From Phytomonospora sp040655735 (GTDB taxonomy: Bacteria > Actinomycetota > Actinomycetes > Mycobacteriales > Micromonosporaceae), in contig NZ_JBFAKK010000014.1 in NCBI RefSeq assembly GCF_040655735.1, forward strand, positions 1 to 64,000: a DNA stretch of 64,000 nucleotides, read 5' to 3'. The notes under the pieces are model-generated. The model saw nothing but the letters and a program-made list of their open reading frames with translations, was not told the origin of the DNA and did no database searches. The position numbers and the translations under genes are program-made. Every line of letters begins with the position of its first letter. Position 1 is the stretch's first letter. Positions 26,421-33,739 of the stretch are shown in pieces.

Positions 26421-26861
26421 ATGAGCGAGCAAGGCTTCGTCGACTCCAACCGAAAGCGAGTCCTCACCTACGTCCTGCTGGCCGTGGTCGCCGTCGTCCT
26501 CCTGGTCCTCGGCATCGTCCGCTACGACCACGCCCGGGACAACGCCGAGGCCCGCGCCAAGGCCGACCAGCTCATCTTGGCCCTCGAACAGACCGGTCTG
26601 CCAACACCCGACCGCGACCAGATCATCGGCTATCTCGGCAACGACGGAGGCGCCGTCTGCGCCGACCCGGGCAGCGCCCTCAGCCAAGGCATCGCCAACT
26701 GGGCGGGCGGCAACGGCGCGGCAGGGCCCGGCATGCGCCCCGGTCCGATCGCCGAACGCGCCGTCAAGGGCGAGGTGCTCGTCTTGACCATCTACTGCCC
26801 CGAGGAACTGCCCGCCTTCATGAACTACGTCGACGGGCTCGACCTCGCCGACACCGCCTGA
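26421..26861 (+). CDS. Small membrane-anchored protein of unknown function
   Basis: 146 aa, ATG start 13 bp after the antiporter. One N-terminal membrane helix (about residues 13-33, VLTYVLLAVVAVVLLVLGIV), then an extracytoplasmic domain of about 110 residues. That domain has two cysteines (in GAVCADP and TIYCPEE) that could pair. Position between transporter and peptidase genes suggests an accessory role. No family recognised. Confidence 0.7.
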   Translation: MSEQGFVDSNRKRVLTYVLLAVVAVVLLVLGIVRYDHARDNAEARAKADQLILALEQTGLPTPDRDQIIGYLGNDGGAVCADPGSALSQGIANWAGGNGAAGPGMRPGPIAERAVKGEVLVLTIYCPEELPAFMNYVDGLDLADTA

Positions 26862-26878
26862 CACGGGAGATGACCGCC

Positions 26879-28228
26879 ATGGACACCAGCGCCCTGCGTG
26901 AGAAGGTCGCCGCCCTGATGCCGCGCGCCAAGTCCGAGCTCGCCGAACTCGTCGCCATGAAGTCGGTCGCCGACGCCCGGCAGTTCCCGCCCGAGGAGTG
27001 CCAGAAGGCCGCCGAGTGGGTCCGCGACCGCTTCGCCGAGCTCGGCTTCACCGGGATGCGCCTGGCCGAGACGAGCGACGGCAGTCTGGCCGTCTACGGT
27101 GAGCGGCCCGGGCCTAAGGGCGCGCCGACGGTCCTGTTGTACGCGCACTATGACGTGCAGCCGCCGCTCGACGACAGCGCCTGGCGGACTCCGCCCTTCG
27201 AACTGACCGAAGTCGACGGACGCTGGTTCGGGCGCGGCACGGCCGACTGCAAGGGCAACATCCTCATGCATCTGACCGCGTTGCGCGCACTCGGTGACGA
27301 CGTCGCGGTCAACCTCAAGCTGATCGTCGAGGGCTCCGAGGAACAGGGGACCGGCGGACTGGAGGACTTCGTCCCGCGCAACGCCGACCTGTTGCGCGCC
27401 GACACCATCCTCGTGTGCGACACCGGCGGCGCGGCCGTCGGTGTTCCGGCGGTCACCATCAGCCTGCGCGGGCTGGCCAACGTCGTCGTCACCGTCGAGA
27501 CCGCCGCCACCGAGCTGCACTCGGGAATGTTCGGGGGTCCGGCGCCGGACGCGCTGGCCGCCCTGATCCGGATGCTCGGCACGCTGCGCGACGAGAACGG
27601 CAACACCACCGTCAGCGGCCTCGACAACGCCGCGAAGTGGAACGGGCAGTCCTACGATGCCGGGCGGTTCCGCTCCGACGCCGGTGTCGCCGACGGCGTC
27701 TCGCTGCTCGGCGACGGCACGCCTTCCGACATGCTGTGGGCGCGCCCGGCCGCGACCGTGCTCGGGATCGACTGCCCGCCGGTGGTCGGCTCGGCCGCGG
27801 CGATCCAGCCGAAGGCGGCCGCCCGCATCAACCTTCGGGTGCCTCCCGGCACTGACGCAGGAAAGGCGCAGGACGCCCTCGTCGCGCAGCTCGAACAGGC
27901 CGCCCCCTGGGGCGCGAAGGTGACCGTGGAGCGCGAGTCATCCGGCCAGCCGTTCCGCGCCGCCACCGCCGGAGCGGCCTTCACCGCGCTCACCGAGGCC
28001 ATGAGCGAGGCCTATGGGACGCCCTGCACCACGCTCGGACAGGGCGGATCGATCCCCCTGTGCAACGTCTTCGCCGACACCTACCCTGAGGCCGAGATCG
28101 TCCTCATCGGTGTCGAGGAACCGCAGTGCCTCATCCACGCCCCGAACGAAAGCGTCGACCCGTCCGAGATCGCCAACATGGCATTGTCGGAGGCGTTGTT
28201 CCTCTCCCGCTTCGGAGGCTCCCGTTGA
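26879..28228 (+). CDS. M20-family dipeptidase/metallopeptidase
   Basis: 449 aa. Two-zinc M20 site: H90-x-D92 (LLYAHYDVQPP), D123 (GTADCKGNIL), E154-E155 (VEGSEEQGTGG), with a lid domain between. No signal peptide, so cytoplasmic. The start at 26879 (MDTSALRE) is favoured by GGGAG 9 nt upstream; the ATG at 26870 is too close to it. It sits in an operon with an antiporter and an M24 peptidase. Substrate probably dipeptides or N-acyl amino acids; exact specificity not readable. Confidence 0.9.
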   Translation: MDTSALREKVAALMPRAKSELAELVAMKSVADARQFPPEECQKAAEWVRDRFAELGFTGMRLAETSDGSLAVYGERPGPKGAPTVLLYAHYDVQPPLDDSAWRTPPFELTEVDGRWFGRGTADCKGNILMHLTALRALGDDVAVNLKLIVEGSEEQGTGGLEDFVPRNADLLRADTILVCDTGGAAVGVPAVTISLRGLANVVVTVETAATELHSGMFGGPAPDALAALIRMLGTLRDENGNTTVSGLDNAAKWNGQSYDAGRFRSDAGVADGVSLLGDGTPSDMLWARPAATVLGIDCPPVVGSAAAIQPKAAARINLRVPPGTDAGKAQDALVAQLEQAAPWGAKVTVERESSGQPFRAATAGAAFTALTEAMSEAYGTPCTTLGQGGSIPLCNVFADTYPEAEIVLIGVEEPQCLIHAPNESVDPSEIANMALSEALFLSRFGGSR

Positions 28229-29343
28229 GCTCGGTTCCTTTCACCACCGCCGATTACACCGCCCGCATGTCCCGCGCCGCCGACGCGGCCGCCGAGGCCG
28301 GACTCGCCGGGTTGCTCATCACGCCGGGCCCGGACCTGACCTACTTCACCGGCTACCGGCCGACGGCGATCACCGAGCGCCTGACCGTCCTGGTCCTCGC
28401 GCCCGGACGCGAGCCGGTGATGATCGTCCCGAAGCTGGAGCGGCCCGACGCGGAGAAGGCGGCCAAGGACGCCGTGGCGTTCACCGACTGGACCGACGGC
28501 CAGGACCCCTACGAAGCGGCGCGCGAGCACCTGTCGCCCGACGGCCGCTACGGGATCTCCGACGCGGCCTGGGCGATGCACCTCCTCGGCCTCCAGGCGG
28601 CGCTGCCCGCCAGCGGCTACGTCTCCTTGTCCGGCGGCATGCCGATGCTGCGCGCGGTCAAGGACGAGCACGAACTGGCCCGGCTCGAAGCCGCCGGAGC
28701 CGCCGCCGACGAGGCCTACCACGGGATCCTCAAGGTCCCCTTCGCCGGACGCCGTGAGATCGACGTGGCCGCCGACCTCGCCGCCCTGCTCATCGAGCAC
28801 GGACACAGCCAGGTCGACTTCACGGTCGTCGGCTCGGGTCCCAACGGCGCCAATCCGCACCACGAGGCCGGCGAACGGGTCATCGCCGAAGGCGACACCG
28901 TCGTCCTCGACTTCGGGGGCCTCAAGGACGGCTACGGGTCGGACACCACCCGAACCGTCAACGTCGGAGGTGCCCCCTCCGATGAGGTCCGCGCGGTCCA
29001 CGATCTCGTCCTTCGCGCGCAGCAGGCCGGCTTCGAGGCCGTACGGCCGGGCGCGACCTGCCAGGACATCGACCGCGCCGCCCGCAAGGTGATCGACGAC
29101 GGCGGCTACGGCGAGTACTTCATCCACCGCACCGGGCACGGCATCGGCCTGACCACGCACGAACCGCCCTACATGGTCGAGGGTGAGGCACAGGAACTCG
29201 TTGCCGGCATGTGCTTCTCGATCGAGCCGGGTGTCTACCTGCCGGGCAGGTTCGGCGTGCGCATCGAAGACATCGTCACGGTCACCGACTCGGGCGGGCG
29301 ACGTTTCAACAACACGCCGCACGAACTGGGCACCGTCCACTGA
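28225..29343 (+). CDS. M24-family Xaa-Pro peptidase
   Basis: 372 aa. A creatinase-like N-terminal domain precedes the pita-bread fold. All five metal ligands are seen: D229 (VVLDFGG), D240 (YGSDTTRT), H305 (TGHGIGL), E334 (FSIEPGVY), E348 (VRIEDIV). The TTG start at 28225 overlaps the M20 stop and has GGAGG 6 nt upstream. Family members cleave Xaa-Pro bonds or related substrates in the cytoplasm. Last gene of the operon; together with M20 and the antiporter it suggests uptake and breakdown of small, possibly proline-containing, peptides. Confidence 0.9.
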   Translation: MSSVPFTTADYTARMSRAADAAAEAGLAGLLITPGPDLTYFTGYRPTAITERLTVLVLAPGREPVMIVPKLERPDAEKAAKDAVAFTDWTDGQDPYEAAREHLSPDGRYGISDAAWAMHLLGLQAALPASGYVSLSGGMPMLRAVKDEHELARLEAAGAAADEAYHGILKVPFAGRREIDVAADLAALLIEHGHSQVDFTVVGSGPNGANPHHEAGERVIAEGDTVVLDFGGLKDGYGSDTTRTVNVGGAPSDEVRAVHDLVLRAQQAGFEAVRPGATCQDIDRAARKVIDDGGYGEYFIHRTGHGIGLTTHEPPYMVEGEAQELVAGMCFSIEPGVYLPGRFGVRIEDIVTVTDSGGRRFNNTPHELGTVH

Positions 29344-29578
29344 GGAGGAGCCGGCGTCCACGGCCGTGTCTGTCGACGTGTCGTCTTGTCAACGGGGAGT
29401 TTCGCGGTGGCCCACCCGGTTCTCGCCGCTGCCGATTGGCTACGAGTGACAGGCGCGCGCAGATGCGGGCGAGGTTGCTGATGCTTCCTGGGCATCTGGC
29501 GACTGTCCTACGACTGGTCATGCGACACGTGCGGCGGGCAACGTGACCGGACATGCAGCCTGATCAGGTCACTTGGTC
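29344..29578. other. Non-coding gap, start of the disturbed region
   Basis: No gene, clear hairpin or repeat recognised in these 235 bp. It separates the peptidase operon from a set of gene remnants. Confidence 0.4.
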
Positions 29579-29713
29579 CTACGTCGTCAGGGGGCGCTGG
29601 AAGTTCTTCGGCAGGAAGGTGCGCGGGCGTGTCCGTTCTCCGTTGATCCCGACCTGCTTGTGGTCGCCGGTGTATTCGCGGACCTCAAGGTAGGTCCATC
29701 CGCGCGCGATCAC
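29579..29713 (-). CDS. Small open frame or 3' gene remnant
   Basis: 44 codons from a GTG at 29713. The product (ARGWTYLEVREYTGDHKQV, ending PRTFLPKNFQRPLTT) has normal high-GC3 codon use and looks like a genuine protein C-terminus. There is no convincing ribosome site, and it abuts the ATPase pseudogene, so it may be the tail of a gene lost by deletion. No family recognised. Confidence 0.35.
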   Translation of the reverse strand: MIARGWTYLEVREYTGDHKQVGINGERTRPRTFLPKNFQRPLTT

Positions 29714-29714
29714 G

Positions 29715-29942
29715 CCGTCACATCGCCGGCGTCGGCCGCGTCTTGAAGTGCCGGCATGAAGCCGCTCCAACACCGAGTGGTACAGGCCGGGATCGCGCAT
29801 GCCCGGTTCCTCGCCGAGCAGGTAGCGGGCCTCGCGGAACAGCGAACCCATGAACGACATCGCCGATCCGCACAGGAGCGGCCGGGCTCGCGAGCGGACA
29901 CGTTCCGGGCGCCGGGGTGCGAGTGCGGCCTGGATGATTGCT
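29715..29942 (-). pseudogene. Remnant of archaeal-type ATPase gene
   Basis: Three blocks match the intact ATPase at 31021-32517: a block from IIQAALAPRR to LLCGSAMSFMGSL, one from FREARYLL to GLYHSVL, and GFMPALQDAADAGDV in another frame. The nucleotide-binding motifs and most of the middle are missing. The first junction coincides with AACAGCG at 29838-29844. In the intact gene the same two edges carry AACAGTG (31781-31787 and 32024-32030), so slippage or recombination between 7-bp repeats explains an 81-codon loss. Non-functional. Confidence 0.8.
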
Positions 29943-30034
29943 GCACCGCCGCTCGGTCTTCGGGTCGCGTTCGCCCTCGGTGGCGACGAGCGGCGTCTGC
30001 TCTGTGCGGTCCACAAGCGACTACCCCTGGGCGG

Positions 30035-30299
30035 TCAGCTCGCTCGCTCGTCGAGTTCCCTTGCCCATTCGCTGAAGTAGGCGCGGATCGTGGCGACCTC
30101 ATCGGCCTCGACGGGGATCTCGGCGTCGGTGAACCGGTCGAGGCTGCGCATCATCGAGGCCATGACACCGAGGTCGAATCCACCGTCGACTTCGGCGGCC
30201 CGGTCAAGCAGTGCCTGTCGGCCGAAGCGGTGTACGAGCCGGTTGCTCTCGGGGAGGCTGGTGCAGAGTCTCGATCTGGAGCGGGGTGAGTACGGACAT
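30035..30299 (-). pseudogene. Gutted toxin gene (AbiEii-type nucleotidyltransferase remnant)
   Basis: An ATG at 30299, 6 bp after the XRE gene, begins MSVLTPLQIETLHQ, then the frame breaks and hits a stop. Shifted by one frame, the DNA reads on as LPESNRLVHRFGRQALLDR, through DLGVMASMMRSLDRF, to SEWARELDERAS and a stop at 30035. Start and tail look like the two ends of an AbiEii/AbiGii-type toxin with the catalytic middle deleted out of frame. The remnant is about 85 codons where such toxins have 200-300. Family assignment rests on the antitoxin-like partner and the tail pattern, so it is inference. Confidence 0.55.
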
Positions 30300-30305
30300 G
30301 GACGG

Positions 30306-30812
30306 CTACCTCACGTCCGCGTTGATCAGTGGTGCCCATGCCGCTCGGACGTCCCGGGGCAGCACAAGGTCGTGCCAGAGGTCCATCAGGAGGGCGCCGT
30401 CAATGTAGGTGCACACGTCGGCGGGTGTGCCTTCGCGCAGGACTATCTCGTAGACGCGGGCCCGCTGGCGCCGGTCGGCGAGTTCGAAGCTCCGGCCCGG
30501 TGCGGACCAGTTCAGATGGACGGGAAGAACGACGGTCGCGAAAGCGGCCCGTACCGGCAGTCGCGGGAGCCGGTTCGGTACATGGATCAGGTGGCCCCGG
30601 GGGATCGGTACGGCTGTGAACCGGATGCGTGGTTCGAGTGCGAGTTCGAACCCGGCGGCTTCGATGATCCGTTGCGCGGTGGCCAGCGTCGGTGACTTCT
30701 GTCCGTGCTCGTACGCCGACAACGTCGGGCGTGAGGTGCCCGCGAGTGCGGCGAGTTCCGTTTGGCTCAGACCTGCGGCCATTCGTGCGCGGAGGACGAG
30801 ATCGTTCGGCAT
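30306..30812 (-). CDS. XRE-family regulator, AbiE-type antitoxin-like
   Basis: 168 aa. N-terminal HTH at about residues 8-45 (MAAGLSQTELAALAGTSRPT, SAYEHGQKSPTLATAQRI). The C-terminal domain includes RARVYEIVLREGTPADV and LWHDLVLPRDVRAAWAPLI, which I associate with actinobacterial XRE proteins encoded before AbiEii-type toxins. The ATG at 30812 has TGGAG about 8 nt upstream, inside the arm of a 34-bp palindrome. Its toxin partner is a remnant, so it may now act only as an autoregulator or protect against related toxins. Confidence 0.8.
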   Translation of the reverse strand: MPNDLVLRARMAAGLSQTELAALAGTSRPTLSAYEHGQKSPTLATAQRIIEAAGFELALEPRIRFTAVPIPRGHLIHVPNRLPRLPVRAAFATVVLPVHLNWSAPGRSFELADRRQRARVYEIVLREGTPADVCTYIDGALLMDLWHDLVLPRDVRAAWAPLINADVR

Positions 30813-30818
30813 GACTAG

Positions 30819-30852
30819 CTCCAGGGTGTATCCGATCGGATACACCCTGGAG
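30819..30852. promoter_or_regulatory. 34-bp perfect palindrome, candidate XRE operator
   Basis: Each 17-nt half reads CTCCAGGGTGTATCCGA from its outer end; the two halves are perfectly complementary with no loop. It ends 6 bp before the XRE start codon and one arm contains its ribosome site. DNA-bound repressor, or a hairpin in the transcript, would each shut off expression. The core GTATCCGATCGGATAC resembles antitoxin operators. Confidence 0.8.
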
Positions 30853-30888
30853 GTGGTGTCCTCGGAGGCGGCCGAGCAGGCTGCCGCC

Positions 30889-30953
30889 TACCTCGACGAG
30901 ATCGGCGTCGGCCCCTGGCCGGGCCCCCACCCGTACCACGTCGCCATCGAGAA
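30889..30953 (+). pseudogene. Truncated copy of the trmH 5' region
   Basis: Positions 30889-30933 match 32649-32693 of the trmH-type gene at 44 of 45 bases (YLDEIGVGPWPGPHP). The next 20 bases match 32814-32833 (YHVAIE). The 120 bp between these in the intact gene are missing, with CCCG microhomology at the junction. No start codon or downstream gene body remains. Confidence 0.85.
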
Positions 30954-31020
30954 GTCGGGGGACGGAGCTCATGGAACCCGTCCCGCGGTGCTCCGTTGCT
31001 GGAATCGGGATGGCGAGAGG

Positions 31021-32517
31021 TCAGGCCCTGTGCGTGCCTCTGTAGAGCTCGTCCGGGCCGATCAGGAGCACCTCGCCATTCTCGGCGGCCTGGTGAAGTG
31101 CCGGCATGAATCCCGCGCCGCTGTAGCAGGCGAGGATCGTCCGTGAGGTGTCGTGACGACCGGCCGCACCGAGGAGCGCGCGGATGTTTCGGAGCCGTTC
31201 GAGATGGCCGACTCCCATGACGTCGTTCCACTTGACCTCACCGATGGACAGGAGCTGCTCGCGGTCGTCGTCACGTTCGCCGAAGACGGCGATGTCGACC
31301 TCGTGAGTCGTACGGTTCGCCGCGTCGTTGACGGTTCCGCTCCCGACCCGGCCGACGTGACCGCCGTAGGTGCCGTCCGGTGCGTATCTGCTTACCCAGG
31401 TCCGGCAGATTTCTTCGAAGTGTGGACCTACGACGTTGCTGACGAATCGGTGCTGACGGCGGCTCCACAGTCGTTCCGGCGAGTGTCCGTGCTCCCAGTC
31501 GGCCCAGTCGGGCCGCAGGATCGACTGGTAGAAGGTGACCAGCGGTTCGGCGATGCGATAGATCATTCGGTTGCCACGGAACATGTCGATCTCACGGCGC
31601 AGTAGCCCGCAGTCTTCGAGTACGGAGAGGTGATGAGTGATGTCGCTGGCCTTTCGGCCCACGTACGTGGCGATGCCACCGCTGGTGGCGTTCCCGAAGG
31701 CCACGGCGGCGAGGACCGAGTGGTAGAGCCCGAGGTCACGGAGGCCCGGCTCTTCATTGAGGAGGTAGCGCGCCTCGCGGAACAGTGGACTGGACGGATT
31801 GAGCGCGGTGCGCAGTACCCAGGGGTCGAAGTCGTCGAGGTCGGCCGGAGTGTCCCCTTCCACGAACTCTCGCCGGTAGGCGGGTGTGCCGCCGACGATC
31901 GCGTTGACGCGCACCGCGAGCCGAGGATCGCCGATACCCCAGAAGTCGGCCGCGAGTCGGTAGTCAAGAGTCGAAACGATCAGTTCGAGTCCGGCGCGAC
32001 CGCGGAGTGGGGCGCTACCGGACAACAGTGAACCCATGAACGACATCGCCGATCCGCACAGGAGAAGTCGCGCCCGGGAGGCGAGCCGTTCCGCCCGCCG
32101 TGGCGCCAGCGCCGCCTGCACGATCGACGGCAGTGCGGGGCTGGCTCTGGCCAGGTAGGGGAACTCGTCGAGAACGACCGGAATCTCCCGGTTGATCGCC
32201 AGGGCGAGGAGCGCATCGACCGCCTCGTGCCAGTCGCCGAGCCGGATCGGCAGCGCGGAATCGAGAAACCTCGTCACCGCTGCGGAGAGGTAGCGCAACG
32301 ACTCGGCCTCGGTGGCTTGATCAGCGGCGAAGTAGAACCCTCCGGTGGCCTCGCACAGAGCTTCCAGGAGGAAGGTCTTGCCTTGCCTGCGGCGACCTGA
32401 GACGACGCCGAGTGTGGCGTGCTCTTGACCGCTGGACACGAACCGGGTCAATGCGCGCCACTCGCGATCGCGGTCGAACATGTCAACGGGCTTGCCGACC
32501 AGGGGACTCAGCTCCAA
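31021..32517 (-). CDS. Archaeal-type AAA ATPase with nuclease-like C-terminus (DUF234-type)
   Basis: 498 aa from a TTG at 32517; an ATG at 32481 (MFDRDREW) is an alternative. Walker A G41-RRRQGK47-T48, Walker B IPVVLDEF (112-119), and a winged-helix segment (KASDITHHLSVLEDCGLLRR). The C-terminal domain has HEVDIAVFG (D408) and SIGEVKWND (E427-V-K429), a PD-(D/E)XK-like spacing. Family members are common, often in accessory regions, with unknown role; DNA-related or stress functions have been proposed. It is flanked by two near-identical 45-bp direct repeats and has a decayed paralogue 1 kb away. Confidence 0.8.
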   Translation of the reverse strand: MELSPLVGKPVDMFDRDREWRALTRFVSSGQEHATLGVVSGRRRQGKTFLLEALCEATGGFYFAADQATEAESLRYLSAAVTRFLDSALPIRLGDWHEAVDALLALAINREIPVVLDEFPYLARASPALPSIVQAALAPRRAERLASRARLLLCGSAMSFMGSLLSGSAPLRGRAGLELIVSTLDYRLAADFWGIGDPRLAVRVNAIVGGTPAYRREFVEGDTPADLDDFDPWVLRTALNPSSPLFREARYLLNEEPGLRDLGLYHSVLAAVAFGNATSGGIATYVGRKASDITHHLSVLEDCGLLRREIDMFRGNRMIYRIAEPLVTFYQSILRPDWADWEHGHSPERLWSRRQHRFVSNVVGPHFEEICRTWVSRYAPDGTYGGHVGRVGSGTVNDAANRTTHEVDIAVFGERDDDREQLLSIGEVKWNDVMGVGHLERLRNIRALLGAAGRHDTSRTILACYSGAGFMPALHQAAENGEVLLIGPDELYRGTHRA

Positions 32518-32639
32518 GATTAGGAGGAAGCATGTTTAGGCTAAGTGTACTTCCTGAAATGACCTCGGGTGCGGTGTCCGTCTCGGTCAGGCGACGGGAC
32601 GCCAATTCTCGGCAGTGGCCACCGCCTACGCTCTTCTGC

Positions 32640-33254
32640 GTGACCGAGTACCTCGAAGAGATCGGCGTCGGCCCCTGGCCGGGCCCCCACCCGACCGACG
32701 CCAAGTACGACCCCGAACTCCTGGCCCAAGGCGACCGCCGCAACGTCCGCGACGAGTACCGCTACTGGACCCGCGAGGCTATCGTCGCCGACCTCGACAC
32801 CAAGCGCTTCCCGTACCACGTCGCCATCGAGAACTGGCAGCACGACTTCAACATCGGCACCGTCGTCCGCAACGCCAACGCGTTCCTCGCCGAGTCCGTC
32901 CACATTGTCGGCCGCCGTCGGTGGAACCGCCGGGGAGCGATGGTCACCGACCGCTACCAGCACGTGGAGCACCACGCGACGATCGAGGAGTTCTGCGCCT
33001 GGGCCGCCGACCGGGACCTCGCAATAGTCGGCATCGACAACCTGCCCGGCTCGGTGCCGCTGGAGACGGCCGAGCTGCCGCGCCGCTGCGTCCTCCTCTT
33101 CGGACAGGAAGGGCCGGGCCTTTCCGAACCCGCGCGCGAGGCGGCCGGCATGGTCTGCTCGATCGCGCAGTACGGGTCGACACGCTCGATCAACGCGGGC
33201 GTGGCCAGCGGAATCGCGATGCACGCGTGGATCCGCAGACACGTCTGGGCGTGA
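32640..33254 (+). CDS. TrmH/SpoU-family RNA 2'-O-methyltransferase
   Basis: 204 aa, GTG start. SPOUT knot motifs: motif 1 N71-IGTVVR77-NANAF, motif 2 LLFGQEGPGLSEP (152-164), motif 3 SIAQYGSTRSINAGVASGIA (174-193). It uses S-adenosylmethionine to methylate ribose in rRNA or tRNA; the target nucleotide is not readable. The start is chosen because VTEYLEEIGVGPWPG is the usual beginning of actinobacterial members. The 5' 190 bp exist a second time, shortened, at 30889-30953. Confidence 0.9.
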   Translation: MTEYLEEIGVGPWPGPHPTDAKYDPELLAQGDRRNVRDEYRYWTREAIVADLDTKRFPYHVAIENWQHDFNIGTVVRNANAFLAESVHIVGRRRWNRRGAMVTDRYQHVEHHATIEEFCAWAADRDLAIVGIDNLPGSVPLETAELPRRCVLLFGQEGPGLSEPAREAAGMVCSIAQYGSTRSINAGVASGIAMHAWIRRHVWA

Positions 33255-33571
33255 CAACATGCCGACACTTCAGGCACGTCCGACCGGCAGGTTAGGCGCA
33301 CTGTGCGTGCGGAGAAGCCAACGTCCGGTAGCGTGACTCTTGGCCGTGACCAGGGAAGTCGAGGGTGCTCGCGAGGGCAGCGGAGACCGAGGCGGAAACG
33401 GACTAAGGGGATACCGGCGACATCGGTACTCCTTGGGAACACAGCGTCAAGAGTTTCACCAACAAGCTAAAAGTTGTACGCTCTAAGTGCCCGAGGCCGG
33501 TGCGACGCGCAGCCGCAGACTGCGTGGGCAACGAGCCGAAGCGCGGCACCGTGGGAGGGGGCTCGCCCGAC
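33255..33571. other. Intergenic region with AT-rich promoter-like tract
   Basis: No gene supported. Around 33455-33490 the composition turns AT-rich (CACCAACAAGCTAAAAG, then TTGTACGC), a plausible promoter for the small membrane gene at 33572. GGGAGGGG at 33553-33560 may be a distant ribosome site. No riboswitch consensus recognised. Confidence 0.35.
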
Positions 33572-33730
33572 ATGATCAAGAAGATTCTGACCTGGGGTGG
33601 ATTGGCATTCCTGGTCTTCTTCATCGCATACCGCCCGAAGGAAGCATCCGGCATCGTCGGTCAGATAGCCAGTGGCATCGGCGACGCGGCCATGGGCCTC
33701 GGCGACTTCATCTCCGGCGTGGTCATGTGA
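33572..33730 (+). CDS. 52-residue single-helix membrane protein
   Basis: The ATG at 33572 gives MIKKILTWGGLAFLVFFIAY, a positively charged start and one membrane helix, then RPKEASGIVGQIASGIGDAA and a short amphipathic end. An earlier GTG at 33551 would add seven residues and place the GGGAGG site badly. Such mini-proteins occur directly before PH-domain membrane genes in actinomycetes, here 9 bp ahead of one, so the two may form a complex. Function unknown. Confidence 0.65.
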   Translation: MIKKILTWGGLAFLVFFIAYRPKEASGIVGQIASGIGDAAMGLGDFISGVVM

Positions 33731-33739
33731 TCGGTCCTG

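Noticed and set aside
24881..26467. 528-codon open frame on the minus strand
   Set aside because: Antisense to the APC antiporter; product is charged low-complexity sequence.
28225..29343. Ectoine hydrolase (DoeA/EutD) because it is an M24 protein and ectoine import genes are in the window
   Set aside because: The gene is 25 kb from ehu, lacks doeB/doeC neighbours, and its N-terminal domain reads like a general Xaa-Pro peptidase.
29579..30016. 145-codon minus-strand frame as a single intact protein
   Set aside because: Its middle matches blocks of the neighbouring ATPase with large parts missing and its continuation is in another frame, so it is a pseudogene joined to an unrelated tail.
33255..33571. 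Riboswitch or structured RNA before the small membrane gene
   Set aside because: I looked for ydaO-type and cobalamin-type consensus blocks and saw none; only an AT-rich promoter-like tract is evident.
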